DNA of 25,133 nt from Bacteroidales bacterium UBA2800 (GTDB lineage Bacteria; Bacteroidota; Bacteroidia; Bacteroidales; Paludibacteraceae): the NCBI GenBank assembly GCA_002351925.1, contig DEHM01000005.1, positions 77,524 through 102,656 of the forward strand. The letters run 5' to 3'. Below, in pieces: positions 15,923 through 23,938 of this stretch; within the stretch, counting starts at the first letter, position 1; each line of letters begins with the position of its first letter. Under the pieces are notes generated by a model. The model ran no database searches. It was not told where the DNA came from and was given only the letters and a program-made list of their open reading frames with translations. The position numbers were made by a program, and so were the translations under genes.

Positions 15923-18900
15923 ATGAAACATTTTAAATTGTGGAATACGTTGTGCGGATGGGTGGTGTTTGCCATCGCTGCGGCGACGTATCTCCTGACG
16001 ATTGAGCCTACGGCGTCGTTCTGGGACTGCGGCGAGTTCATCTCGAGCGCCTGGAAACTGGACGTAGGTCACCCGCCCGGCGCACCGTTCTTCATGCTGA
16101 TGGGCCATTTTTTCAGTCTGTTTGCACAGGATACCGCCCATGTGGCGATGTGCGTGAATGCATTGTCGGCACTGGCGAGTGCGTTTACGATCCTGTTCCT
16201 GTTCTGGACTATCACTGCGCTGGCGCGCAAGTTGATGGGTGACAGGTTACAGGTTACGGGTGACGGGCATATTGACCTGTGGAAAGGGATTGGTATACTG
16301 GGAGCAGGAGCGGTAGGTGCGTTGGCGTATACGTTCAGCGACACGTTCTGGTTCTCGGCCGTGGAAGGTGAGGTATATGCCTCGTCGTCGCTGTTTACGG
16401 CCGTGGTGTTCTGGCTGATTCTGAAGTGGGACGAGCAGGCCGACGAAGAGGGTAGTGACAAATGGCTGATAGCTATTGCCTACCTGATGGGTCTGAGTAT
16501 AGGTGTCCACCTGCTGAACCTGCTGACGATACCGGCCATCGGACTGGTATACTACTTCCGCAAATATGAATTCAGTTGGAAGGGTTTGATATACGCCTTC
16601 CTGGCTTCGTGCGCGGTGTTGCTGGTGATTCTGTACGGTATTATCCCCGGTCTGCCGACGCTGATCGGCTGGTTTGAGTTGGCATTTGTCAACGGCCTGG
16701 GCTGTCCGTTCAACACCGGTATGTGGGTATGTCTGGTTCTCATCGTAGCGCTGCTGGTATGGGCTATCTGGTTTACGCGCAAGAAAGGTGAGAGGCTGGA
16801 AGCGAAAGGCGAGAAGAGCCAACTCTGGCGCTGGCTGCATACGGCGGCTGTGATGGTAGCTGTGATCCTGGTAGGTTACAGCAGCTATGCAGCGCTGGTG
16901 ATTCGTTCGAACGCCGACACGCCGATGGATCAGAACAGTCCGGACAATGTGTTCAGCCTGAAATACTACCTGAACCGTGAGCAATACGGCGACCGTCCGC
17001 TGTTCTACGGCCAGACCTACAATGCGCCGGTAGAGCTTCGCATAGAAGGCAACATGTGCGTGCCCGTAGAGAAAAAAGGTCATGCGCAGTATGCTCCGGC
17101 CCCGAAGAAAGAAGGCGAGAAAGACCATTATGTCATCACAGGCTATAAGTCGAGCTACCAGTATATGCCTCAGTTCTGCATGCTGTTCCCGCGTATGTAT
17201 TCGAGTCAGGGCAGCCATGTGGGTGCTTACAAAGAGTGGGCGAACATAAAAGGTCGTCGTGTGCGTTACGACTACTGCGGACAGCAGAAGACCGACTATT
17301 GTCCGACATTCGGCGAGAACCTCCGGTTCTTCTTCCGCTATCAGGTCAACTTCATGTACTGGCGCTACTTCATGTGGAACTTTGTGGGCCGTCAGAATGA
17401 CTTGCAGAGCTACGGCGACATCACGAAGGGCAACTGGATAAGCGGTATACCGTTTATCGACAACGCGATGCTGGGAGACCAGAGTCTGCTGCCGACGGAA
17501 CTGAAGGAAAACAAAGGCCACAACGTGTATTATTTCCTGCCGCTGCTGCTGGGTATCATCGGTATGGTATGGCAATGCGGCAAGCGCGACAAAGACGGCA
17601 AGGCAGAGGGATGGAAGAGCTTTACGCTGACGTTCCTGCTGTTCTTCCTGACCGGCTTGGCCATTGTGCTGTATCTGAACCAGACACCTTATCAGCCGCG
17701 TGAGCGCGACTACGCGTACGCGGGCTCGTTCTATGCTTTCTGTATATGGATCGGTCTGGGCGTGCTGGCGCTGATTGACTGGGTTAATGGACTTGGGACA
17801 AAGGACAATGGACAATGGACAAAGAATGCTGTTGCGGTACTTGTTTCTCTGGTATGTCTGGGTGTGCCGGCGCTGATGGCGCAGCAGAACTGGGACGACC
17901 ACGATCGCAGTCAGCGATACAGTTGTCGGGACTTCGGCGCCAACTATCTGAAGTCGTGTGAGGGCGAGGCCATCCTCTTCTCGAACGGCGATAACGATAC
18001 CTTCCCGCTCTGGTACAACCAGGAAGTGGAGGAAGAAGGCACAGACATACGTGTGTGCAACCTGAGTTATCTGCAGACCGACTGGTATATCAGCCAGATG
18101 AAGCGTCCGTACTACCAATCGCCGGCGCTGCCTATCTCGTGGGAATACAAGGACTTCATGCCCGGCGCGAATGAGATAGCGCGTGTGGACAACCGTCTGG
18201 GACAACCGATCAGCGTGGAGAAAGCCTTTAATTTCCTGCGCTCGGATGACCCGCGTACGAAGACCCGCGAAGGCGATAACTACCTGCCGTCGGATCAGCT
18301 GTATGTAGAGTCGTCGGACGGAGAGAAGATACTATTTAAGACCAAACGTCATTATACCCGTTCGGAGATGATGATCATGGAGATGCTGTCGACCAACAAG
18401 TGGGAGCGTCCGATGTATTTCTGCGCGACGGTAGGCAATGACTACTATCTGGGTCTGGAACCGTATATGGAACTGACTGGTCTGGCATATCGTATCACGC
18501 CGACGCGTAGCCGTGACGGCCAGCCGCGCGTGAACAGCGAGAAGATGTACGACAACATGATGCATAAGTTCAAATTCGGCAACATGAACATACCGGGTAT
18601 CTATATCGACGAGAACCTGATGCGCATGTGCCGCACGCACCGCATGATGTTCGCTCAACTGGCCGAAGAGCTGCTGCGCGAAGGTAAACGCGAGAAAGCG
18701 CTGGAGGTGCTGGACTATGCCGAAGAACAGCTGCCGGGATATAATATCCCGTACGATTACACGTCGGCCTCGATGGCTGCGATGTACTTCATGTTGGATG
18801 AAGACGAGAAGGCCGTCGCCATCATGGATAACGTAGCGCAGACCTGCGTAGAATACTTGCGTTTTGCCGCATCGCTGAACAGGCGCCAGCGCAGCTTGAT

Positions 18901-19021
18901 GGAATCGACCACCGGTCGTGAGTCGGCCATCCTGAACTACGTGCTGCAGACCTGCGAGCGCAATGGTGCGCGTGAGCTAGTGGACAAATACTATAACGAT
19001 TACGCGATGTACGTGAAGTAA
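15923..19021 (+). CDS. DUF2723 family polytopic membrane protein (GT-C-like glycosyltransferase candidate)
   Basis: A 1032-residue inner-membrane protein. The N-terminus carries the family signature: a first helix (WVVFAIAAATYLLTI), then SFWDCGEFISSAWKLDVGHP (about residues 32-51) and PPGAPFFMLMGHFFS. About ten or more hydrophobic helices occupy residues 10-660, followed by a large soluble region with NGDNDTFPLWY, MEMLSTNKWERPMYF and helical TPR-like repeats near the end. DUF2723 proteins (PF11028) are nearly universal in Bacteroidota, and their acidic first loop resembles that of lipid-sugar-dependent GT-C glycosyltransferases; a role in protein or envelope glycosylation is inferred. Three interhelical loops (residues about 106-115, 287-296, 622-633) are encoded by 7-base tandem repeats. 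The stop shares a base with the next ATG (TAATG, 19019-19023), suggesting coupled translation. Confidence 0.85.
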   Translation: MKHFKLWNTLCGWVVFAIAAATYLLTIEPTASFWDCGEFISSAWKLDVGHPPGAPFFMLMGHFFSLFAQDTAHVAMCVNALSALASAFTILFLFWTITALARKLMGDRLQVTGDGHIDLWKGIGILGAGAVGALAYTFSDTFWFSAVEGEVYASSSLFTAVVFWLILKWDEQADEEGSDKWLIAIAYLMGLSIGVHLLNLLTIPAIGLVYYFRKYEFSWKGLIYAFLASCAVLLVILYGIIPGLPTLIGWFELAFVNGLGCPFNTGMWVCLVLIVALLVWAIWFTRKKGERLEAKGEKSQLWRWLHTAAVMVAVILVGYSSYAALVIRSNADTPMDQNSPDNVFSLKYYLNREQYGDRPLFYGQTYNAPVELRIEGNMCVPVEKKGHAQYAPAPKKEGEKDHYVITGYKSSYQYMPQFCMLFPRMYSSQGSHVGAYKEWANIKGRRVRYDYCGQQKTDYCPTFGENLRFFFRYQVNFMYWRYFMWNFVGRQNDLQSYGDITKGNWISGIPFIDNAMLGDQSLLPTELKENKGHNVYYFLPLLLGIIGMVWQCGKRDKDGKAEGWKSFTLTFLLFFLTGLAIVLYLNQTPYQPRERDYAYAGSFYAFCIWIGLGVLALIDWVNGLGTKDNGQWTKNAVAVLVSLVCLGVPALMAQQNWDDHDRSQRYSCRDFGANYLKSCEGEAILFSNGDNDTFPLWYNQEVEEEGTDIRVCNLSYLQTDWYISQMKRPYYQSPALPISWEYKDFMPGANEIARVDNRLGQPISVEKAFNFLRSDDPRTKTREGDNYLPSDQLYVESSDGEKILFKTKRHYTRSEMMIMEMLSTNKWERPMYFCATVGNDYYLGLEPYMELTGLAYRITPTRSRDGQPRVNSEKMYDNMMHKFKFGNMNIPGIYIDENLMRMCRTHRMMFAQLAEELLREGKREKALEVLDYAEEQLPGYNIPYDYTSASMAAMYFMLDEDEKAVAIMDNVAQTCVEYLRFAASLNRRQRSLMESTTGRESAILNYVLQTCERNGARELVDKYYNDYAMYVK
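16238..16265 (+). repeat. Four tandem heptads inside the DUF2723 gene (GGTTACA type)
   Basis: Four 7-base units in register, GGTGACA, GGTTACA, GGTTACG and GGTGACG. They encode the loop GDRLQVTGDG between two hydrophobic helices. The protein is not repetitive because each unit is read in a different frame, so the repetition is a property of the DNA. Confidence 0.75.
16783..16810 (+). repeat. Degenerate heptads inside the DUF2723 gene (GAAAGGC type)
   Basis: Four 7-base units, GAAAGGT, GAGAGGC, TGGAAGC and GAAAGGC, with a weaker fifth (GAGAAGA). They encode the basic loop KKGERLEAKGE following a membrane helix (VWAIWF). The units are more diverged than at the other two sites. Confidence 0.6.
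17786..17820 (+). repeat. Five tandem heptads inside the DUF2723 gene (AATGGAC type)
   Basis: Five 7-base units in register, AATGGAC, TTGGGAC, AAAGGAC, AATGGAC and AATGGAC, partially continued by AAAGAAT. They encode NGLGTKDNGQWT, a polar loop between two hydrophobic segments (GVLALIDWV and VAVLVSLVCLGV). This is the clearest of the three intragenic arrays. Confidence 0.8.
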
Positions 19022-19033
19022 TGTTGAATGTTA
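19020..19033 (+). repeat. Two heptads (AATGTT type) at the CobW-family start codon
   Basis: AATGTTG and AATGTTA stand in tandem and contain the TAA/ATG junction and the first codons of the next gene. They match the consensus at 13269-13296. With only two units this could be coincidence, but the same motif at another gene junction makes it worth recording. Confidence 0.45.
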
Positions 19034-20262
19034 AGAAAATACCTGTCTTGCTGCTGACCGGCTATCTGGGCAGCGGCAAGACGACCTTGCTCAACCGCAT
19101 ATTGACGAACAACCGCGGCATTCGTTTTGCCGTGATTGTGAACGATATTGGCGAGGTAAATATCGACGCGGCGCTGATTCAGCAGGGCGGAGTAGTGAGT
19201 CAGCAGAACGACTCGCTCGTGGCGCTGCAGAACGGCTGTATATGCTGCTCGCTGAAGATGGACCTGATCAGTCAACTGCACGATCTGGCGGCGCAGAAAG
19301 CGTATGACTATATCGTGATAGAGGCCAGCGGCATCTGTGAGCCCGGTCCGATAGCGCAGACGATCTGTTCGTATCCGGAGATGGTTCCGCAGTTTGCGGA
19401 GGACGGTGTGCCGGCGCTGGATTGTATCTGTTCGGTAGTGGATGCGCTGCGGCTCAGAGATGAGTTCGACGGCGGTGAACAGTTGGGCCATCCGGCTAAG
19501 GAAGAAGACCTGGCAGCGCTGGTGACTGAGCAGATAGAATTTTGCAACCTTATTCTGTTGAATAAGGCGTCGGAAGTAAGCGAAGACGAACTGGGCAAGA
19601 TTAAGGCCATCATTCGAGCCATACAGCCGAAGGCGGAAATCATCGAGACGAACTACTGCGATGTGGACCTGGATAAGCTGCTGAACACGCGTCTGTTCGA
19701 CTTCGATCGCACGGCTACCTCGGCAACCTGGATCAGCGAGATAGAGGATGCGCATCATGAGCATCATGATGATGACGATGACGATGATGACGATGATGGC
19801 GAAAAAGACCACTCGCATTGCGACCATGAGCACGGCTATTGTGAGCACGAGCATCATCATCACGACCATAATCACGAGGGGCATGACCACTTGGCGGAAT
19901 ACGGCATAGAGACATTTGTGTATCATGCGCGTCGTCCGTTCGACCTGGGACTGTTTGATGAGTTTGTGGCGGCGCACTGGCCGAAGAACGTGATTCGCTG
20001 TAAGGGAATGTGCTATTTTGCAGAGGAATACGACATGTGCTATCTGTTTGAGCAGGCCGGAAGGCAGTTTAATATCCGCAAAGCAGGAGAGTGGTTTGCC
20101 ACGATGCCGAAAGAGGAGCTGATGCAGCTGATGGCCGAGGACGAACAGTTGCGCAAAGACTGGGACGAGCAGTATGGCGACCGGATGCAGAAACTGGTGT
20201 TTATAGGTCAACATCTCGACCGAAAAGCCATCACTGACGCGCTGGATTACTGCTTGCAGTAA
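19021..20262 (+). CDS. CobW/COG0523 family GTPase, putative zinc chaperone
   Basis: A 413-residue cytoplasmic GTP-binding protein. It has a Walker A motif GYLGSGKTT (residues 14-22), the metal-binding NGCICCSL (about 71-78), ASGICEPGP in the switch region, and NKAS as the base-recognition motif. A linker at about 241-293 is extreme: ten consecutive Asp residues, then a long His/Cys/Glu/Asp-rich stretch (for example HEHHHHDHNHEGHDH). A CobW C-terminal domain follows (from about 297, including RCKGMCYFAE). COG0523 proteins bind metal at the C-x-C-C site and use GTP to deliver it, zinc in the better-known branches; the His-rich linker may be a metal store. The ATG overlaps the preceding stop by one base. 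No zinc-repressor site is apparent, as expected for a gene translated from an upstream transcript. Confidence 0.88.
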   Translation: MLNVKKIPVLLLTGYLGSGKTTLLNRILTNNRGIRFAVIVNDIGEVNIDAALIQQGGVVSQQNDSLVALQNGCICCSLKMDLISQLHDLAAQKAYDYIVIEASGICEPGPIAQTICSYPEMVPQFAEDGVPALDCICSVVDALRLRDEFDGGEQLGHPAKEEDLAALVTEQIEFCNLILLNKASEVSEDELGKIKAIIRAIQPKAEIIETNYCDVDLDKLLNTRLFDFDRTATSATWISEIEDAHHEHHDDDDDDDDDDGEKDHSHCDHEHGYCEHEHHHHDHNHEGHDHLAEYGIETFVYHARRPFDLGLFDEFVAAHWPKNVIRCKGMCYFAEEYDMCYLFEQAGRQFNIRKAGEWFATMPKEELMQLMAEDEQLRKDWDEQYGDRMQKLVFIGQHLDRKAITDALDYCLQ

Positions 20263-20290
20263 GAATTTTTGCACAAAAAAGCAAGAATAC

Positions 20291-20321
20291 TTGCGTATGT
20301 GAATAATTTTGTGTAACTTTG
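20291..20321 (+). promoter_or_regulatory. Bacteroidota-type promoter for the TPR-ribH operon
   Basis: TTG (20291-20293), a 20-base spacer and TAACTTTG (20314-20321) fit the -33/-7 consensus of Bacteroidota. The TTG sits within the small inverted repeat GCAAG-AATA-CTTGC (20281-20294). The predicted leader is about 45 bases long. Confidence 0.65.
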
Positions 20322-20343
20322 CACGCTTTTTTGGAATCAACCC

Positions 20344-20362
20344 TTTTATTGAAACAATAAAA
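20344..20362 (+). promoter_or_regulatory. AT-rich hairpin in the 5' leader
   Basis: TTTTATTG (20344-20351) and CAATAAAA (20355-20362) form a perfect 8-base stem with an AAA loop, ending 11 bases before the ATG at 20374. It lies downstream of the -7 box and so within the predicted leader. It is AT-rich and therefore weak; an effect on translation or mRNA stability is possible but not shown. Confidence 0.4.
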
Positions 20363-20373
20363 CAAGAACAAAT

Positions 20374-21057
20374 ATGGCAAAAAAGAAAGAAGAATTTGTT
20401 AAGCAGGACGAGCAGCTTCAGGAAGTGAACGAGGCGCTCACCGGCGCAGGTAAATGGATCGAGGAGAACTCTTCGCTTCTAAGTTGGGTCATCGCAGGTA
20501 TCGCGATCGTAGTGATGGGCGTTATCGCCATCAACACGTACGTGATCAAGCCGAAGGCTCTGGAGGCCAGCAACGAGAACGCCAAGGCAGTGGCATACTT
20601 CATGGCCGGCGATTTCGACAAGGCGCTGGAGGGCGACGATGCGGAGTGTATCGGTTTTCAGGCGATAGCTGAGGAGTACGGCTGGTATCAGCAAGGTAAA
20701 CTGGCTGCGCTGTATGCCGGCATCTGCTACTATGAGAAGAAAGACTATGAGTCGGCCGCTCAGTATCTGAAGAAGTTCTCGGCAGACGATCTGAACATTG
20801 AGCCTGCTGCCCGCCAACTGCTGGGTGACGCGTATGTGGAGCTGGGAGAGTACGGTAAGGCTGCCAAGGCTTTTGAGTCGGCTGCGAAGACCGGCAACGA
20901 TATCATCGCTCCGATGAGTCTGAAGAAAGCCGGACTGGTGTACTTGCACGAGGGCCAGAACGCGAAAGCCAAGAAGGCTTTTGAGCGCATCAAGAATGAG
21001 TTCCCCGCATCGCAAGAGGCACAGGATATTGACAAATATATCGCTATCGCAGAGTAA
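20374..21057 (+). CDS. Membrane-anchored tetratricopeptide-repeat protein
   Basis: A 227-residue protein with a charged cytoplasmic N-terminus, one membrane helix (about residues 36-55, LLSWVIAGIAIVVMGVIAI) and a C-terminal region of TPR helices (from about 108: AALYAGICYYEKKDYESAA, then LGDAYVELGEYGKAAKAFESA, then AGLVYLHEGQNAKAKKAFERI). The layout resembles YfgM/CcmI-type anchored TPR proteins, which act as protein-interaction scaffolds at the envelope; the partner is unknown. Its stop overlaps the ribH start by one base (TAATG), an arrangement that suggests coupled translation rather than a shared function. The promoter lies at 20291-20321. Confidence 0.8.
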   Translation: MAKKKEEFVKQDEQLQEVNEALTGAGKWIEENSSLLSWVIAGIAIVVMGVIAINTYVIKPKALEASNENAKAVAYFMAGDFDKALEGDDAECIGFQAIAEEYGWYQQGKLAALYAGICYYEKKDYESAAQYLKKFSADDLNIEPAARQLLGDAYVELGEYGKAAKAFESAAKTGNDIIAPMSLKKAGLVYLHEGQNAKAKKAFERIKNEFPASQEAQDIDKYIAIAE

Positions 21058-21533
21058 TGACTACCGATTTGTCGAAATACGATGCGAATCAATTGCCTAG
21101 CGCTGACGTCCTTGGGCGTCAGCGTTATGCTATTGTGGTAGCCGACTGGAACCACGACATCACCTATCCGATGATGCTTGGGGCGATAGAGACGCTGACC
21201 AAACATGGGGTGTCGGTGGACAATATCGACGTGATGCATGTGCCCGGGACAGTGGAGCTGACCTACGGCGCGGCGCACATCATGAAAGAAGAACGGATTG
21301 ACGCGATCATGGTGATAGGTTGCGTGATACAGGGCGACACACCGCATTTCGACTATGTGTGCCAGTCGGTGACACAAGGTGTGGCGATGCTGAATGCGCA
21401 AGGCAAAGTGCCTGTTATCTTCTCGGTGCTGACGGTGCTGAACAAACAGCAGGCACTGGATAGATGTGGCGGCCAACTGGGCAATAAAGGCGTGGAAGGC
21501 GCCGTGACGGCCATGATGATGGCAAATCTATGA
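21057..21533 (+). CDS. ribH: 6,7-dimethyl-8-ribityllumazine synthase
   Basis: A 158-residue enzyme of riboflavin synthesis. It condenses 5-amino-6-ribitylamino-uracil with 3,4-dihydroxy-2-butanone 4-phosphate to form lumazine, the direct precursor of riboflavin. Diagnostic blocks are ADWNHDITYPMM (29-40), HVPGTVEL (61-68, the substrate loop), GCVIQGDTPHFDYV (88-101) with the catalytic His at residue 97, and RCGGQLGNKGVEGA near the C-terminus. Length is normal and the fold should assemble as a pentamer or 60-mer. No other rib gene and no FMN riboswitch is visible here. Translation probably depends on the upstream TPR gene through the TAATG overlap. Confidence 0.95.
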   Translation: MTTDLSKYDANQLPSADVLGRQRYAIVVADWNHDITYPMMLGAIETLTKHGVSVDNIDVMHVPGTVELTYGAAHIMKEERIDAIMVIGCVIQGDTPHFDYVCQSVTQGVAMLNAQGKVPVIFSVLTVLNKQQALDRCGGQLGNKGVEGAVTAMMMANL

Positions 21534-21542
21534 TTTTAGATT

Positions 21543-22784
21543 TTGAGAGTTTATAAATTCGGCGGGGCATCGGTGAAGAACGCAGATGGCGTTCGTAACT
21601 TGGAGAAGATCGTGCGGCTTGCGGGCGCGCAGGATATGATGGTCGTTGTATCGGCGATGGGGAAGACGACCAATGCGCTGGAGCGGGTAGTGGAACTGCT
21701 GGATGCCAACAAGGAAGAGCAGGCGCTGACCCAATGGGTGGACATCATCGATTTCCACGTAGCCATCATGAAAGCGCTGGGGCTCCAGCCCGGAGTGGAT
21801 ATCCGCCTGCAAGGCGAGATACCTTACGATCCGAACAGGTCGCTCGACGAAAACTACGACCAGATTGTGTCGCTCGGCGAGATTATGTCGACGCAAATCA
21901 TCGCCGTGTATCTGCTCAAGCAAGGATTATCGGTCGAATGGTGGAACATGCCCAAACTGCTGCGTACCGACGATACCTGGCGCGAGGCCATAGTGAACAA
22001 TGCGACCAGCGCGGCGACGATACGGGCCGGCTGGGAGCGCAAGAACCGGCCGCAGATAGTGGTAGCGCAAGGATTCATTGGTGGCACAGCCGACGGGCGA
22101 CGCACGACACTCGGCCGAGAGGGCTCGGACTATACGGCGGCGCTGCTGGGCAACTACCTGGATGCGGAGTCGGTGACGATCTGGAAAGATGTGCCGGGTA
22201 TACTGAATGCCGATCCGCGCTTGGAACCCGACACGATACTGATACCCGAGCTACGCTATTCGGACGCCGTGGAGCTGAGTTATTCGGGTGCGCAGATCAT
22301 TCACCCGAAGACCATTCGGCCGCTGGAAAACAAGCGTATACCGCTGTATGTCAAGCCTTTTGGTGACCCGGAGGCGGACGGCTCGTGTATCTCGGCGGCG
22401 GTGGATCACCCGGTAGAAGTGCCGGTGTACATATGGCGTAAGAACCAGATACTGATTACGATGCGCGCCAAGGACTTTGCTTTTGTGCTGGAGGAGAGCC
22501 TGAGCGAGATATTCGACATTATCCATCGACACCGACTACGTGTGTCGCTGATACAGTCCTCGGCCGTCACTATCTCTGTATGCGTGGACAACACGCGTTT
22601 TGTGCCCGAGGCGCTGGAAGCGCTGAAGGAACATTTTCTTGTCTCGTATAACGACCGGTTGTCGTTGCTCACCATACGAGGTACTACCCCGGAAATTTTA
22701 GAGCGTGCGCGTGCAGGCCGCACAATCATGCTCAGTCAGACCACCCGACGCACGGCGCGTCTGGTGATAAAAAACGATGAATAA
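21543..22784 (+). CDS. lysC: Monofunctional aspartate kinase, TTG start
   Basis: A 413-residue enzyme that phosphorylates aspartate, the first step toward lysine, threonine, methionine and diaminopimelate for peptidoglycan. It begins with the family signature VYKFGGASVKN (K5, GG 7-8), then VVVSAMGKTTNAL, a GREGSDYTAALLGN block and the nucleotide-binding WKDVPGILNADPR. Two C-terminal ACT-like regulatory segments follow (from about residue 300). There is no homoserine dehydrogenase domain. No ATG is available: an in-frame TAG lies at 21537-21539, and the conserved N-terminus starts three codons after the TTG at 21543, so TTG is the only reasonable start. It lies nine bases after ribH and 11 before the YitT gene, consistent with one operon. 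Feedback inhibition by lysine or threonine is expected from the ACT domains. Confidence 0.93.
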   Translation: MRVYKFGGASVKNADGVRNLEKIVRLAGAQDMMVVVSAMGKTTNALERVVELLDANKEEQALTQWVDIIDFHVAIMKALGLQPGVDIRLQGEIPYDPNRSLDENYDQIVSLGEIMSTQIIAVYLLKQGLSVEWWNMPKLLRTDDTWREAIVNNATSAATIRAGWERKNRPQIVVAQGFIGGTADGRRTTLGREGSDYTAALLGNYLDAESVTIWKDVPGILNADPRLEPDTILIPELRYSDAVELSYSGAQIIHPKTIRPLENKRIPLYVKPFGDPEADGSCISAAVDHPVEVPVYIWRKNQILITMRAKDFAFVLEESLSEIFDIIHRHRLRVSLIQSSAVTISVCVDNTRFVPEALEALKEHFLVSYNDRLSLLTIRGTTPEILERARAGRTIMLSQTTRRTARLVIKNDE

Positions 22785-22795
22785 ATTCTAATCAA

Positions 22796-23902
22796 ATGGA
22801 ACACCTCAGACAATATTTCACGCGCGCGTACTGGCGCGACCTGTTCACCACCTTCTTTCATGCACTGGGCACGTTGAAGTTCTGGCGTGAACTGCTGATG
22901 ATGACAGTAGGTATGACGCTTGGCGCTTGCGCTGTCTATTATTTCCTGATGCCGAGCCACCTGATAGTAGGTTCTATCTCGGGTCTGGCCATCGTGATGA
23001 ACACGCTGATAGGCGGTGGAGCAGACATGTTCTCCTATCTGGTGATGGGTATCAATGCTTTTCTGCTGCTGTTGGCATTTGTGCTAATCGGCAATGAGTT
23101 TGGCGCCAAGACGGTGTATACGGCGATGATACTGGGACCGTTGACGCAGATGCTGGACCGTATCTACCCGTACACCAACCTGACGCACCGCGTGATAGAT
23201 GCGCCGGAGATACTGAGTCAGTTGCAAGCCGGACAGAGCGTGCTGGACGCAAACGGCAACCCGTATCTGCTGAGCCGAAGCGGCGAAGTGCTGGAACAAG
23301 TGCGCGACAGCGTGATGAGCGGCGGTATAGGCATGGGCGATGTGTGGTTTGACCTGATATGCTTCGTGCTCCTGCTCTCGGCCTGCCAGGCTTTCCTCTT
23401 CCGTATCAACGCTTCGACGGGAGGACTGGACATCCTGGGTAAGATAGTGAACAAATACCTGCATTTCGATATCGGCGCGTCGGTAGCTATCGGCGGTATT
23501 ATCATCTGCTGCACCGCGTTCCTGATTAACGACTTCCGCATGGTGGTGATAGGTATCATCGGTACGTGGATCAACGGCCTGGCGATAGACTATTTCACGG
23601 CTTCGCTCAACAAGCGCAAACGCGTGTGTATCATCTCGGCTGAGCCGGATCGCGTACGCGGCTACATCGTAGACACGCTGGTGCGCGGCTGCTCGCTCTA
23701 CAAGATACAAGGCGGTTACAGCGGCGAGGAACATATGGAGATACAGACGCTGCTGACGCAGGACGAGTTCTCGAGCCTGATGGCCTTCATACGCGACAAT
23801 CATATACAGGCCTTTATCACCGCCGGCAACTGCTCGGAGGTATACGGACTCTGGTTCCGCCATAAGAAGAAACATGGCAAGACGATTATCGTCAACGAAT
23901 AG
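22796..23902 (+). CDS. YitT family membrane protein (DUF161/DUF2179)
   Basis: A 368-residue inner-membrane protein with about five to six helices (for example LMMTVGMTLGACAVYYFLM, FLLLLAFVLIG, LICFVLLLSACQAFLF and AIGGIIICCTAFLI) and a C-terminal cytoplasmic DUF2179 domain (about 275-360, with RVCIISAEPDRVRGYIVD and FITAGNCSEVYG). Family hallmarks are the small-residue helix with HLIVGSISGLAI and the later ASTGGLDILGKI. Substrate and physiological role of the family are not established. It is longer than most YitT proteins that I recall (about 280-300 residues) because of a polar insertion at about residues 124-178 between two helices. It starts 11 bases after lysC. Confidence 0.85.
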   Translation: MEHLRQYFTRAYWRDLFTTFFHALGTLKFWRELLMMTVGMTLGACAVYYFLMPSHLIVGSISGLAIVMNTLIGGGADMFSYLVMGINAFLLLLAFVLIGNEFGAKTVYTAMILGPLTQMLDRIYPYTNLTHRVIDAPEILSQLQAGQSVLDANGNPYLLSRSGEVLEQVRDSVMSGGIGMGDVWFDLICFVLLLSACQAFLFRINASTGGLDILGKIVNKYLHFDIGASVAIGGIIICCTAFLINDFRMVVIGIIGTWINGLAIDYFTASLNKRKRVCIISAEPDRVRGYIVDTLVRGCSLYKIQGGYSGEEHMEIQTLLTQDEFSSLMAFIRDNHIQAFITAGNCSEVYGLWFRHKKKHGKTIIVNE

Positions 23903-23938
23903 ACCAAAACGTTTTGAACATAAAAAAATTACTACTAT

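Noticed and set aside
16247..18205. Long open frame (652 codons) on the minus strand across the DUF2723 gene
   Set aside because: It lies wholly antisense to a confidently assigned protein, its translation is low-complexity and rich in Gln, Arg, His and Val, and no family motif appears. It is a product of codon bias on the coding strand.
19000..20340. Minus-strand open frame (446 codons) opposite the CobW-family gene
   Set aside because: The opposite strand encodes clear GTPase motifs. The hydrophobic run in the minus frame is the complement of the Asp/His tract, not a real membrane segment.
23905..23916. Perfect 12-base palindrome CAAAACGTTTTG before the nucleotidyltransferase gene
   Set aside because: It begins three bases after the YitT stop, but no promoter boxes lie nearby and the sequence is low in complexity. 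A palindrome of this size can occur by chance; I saw no second copy to support an operator.
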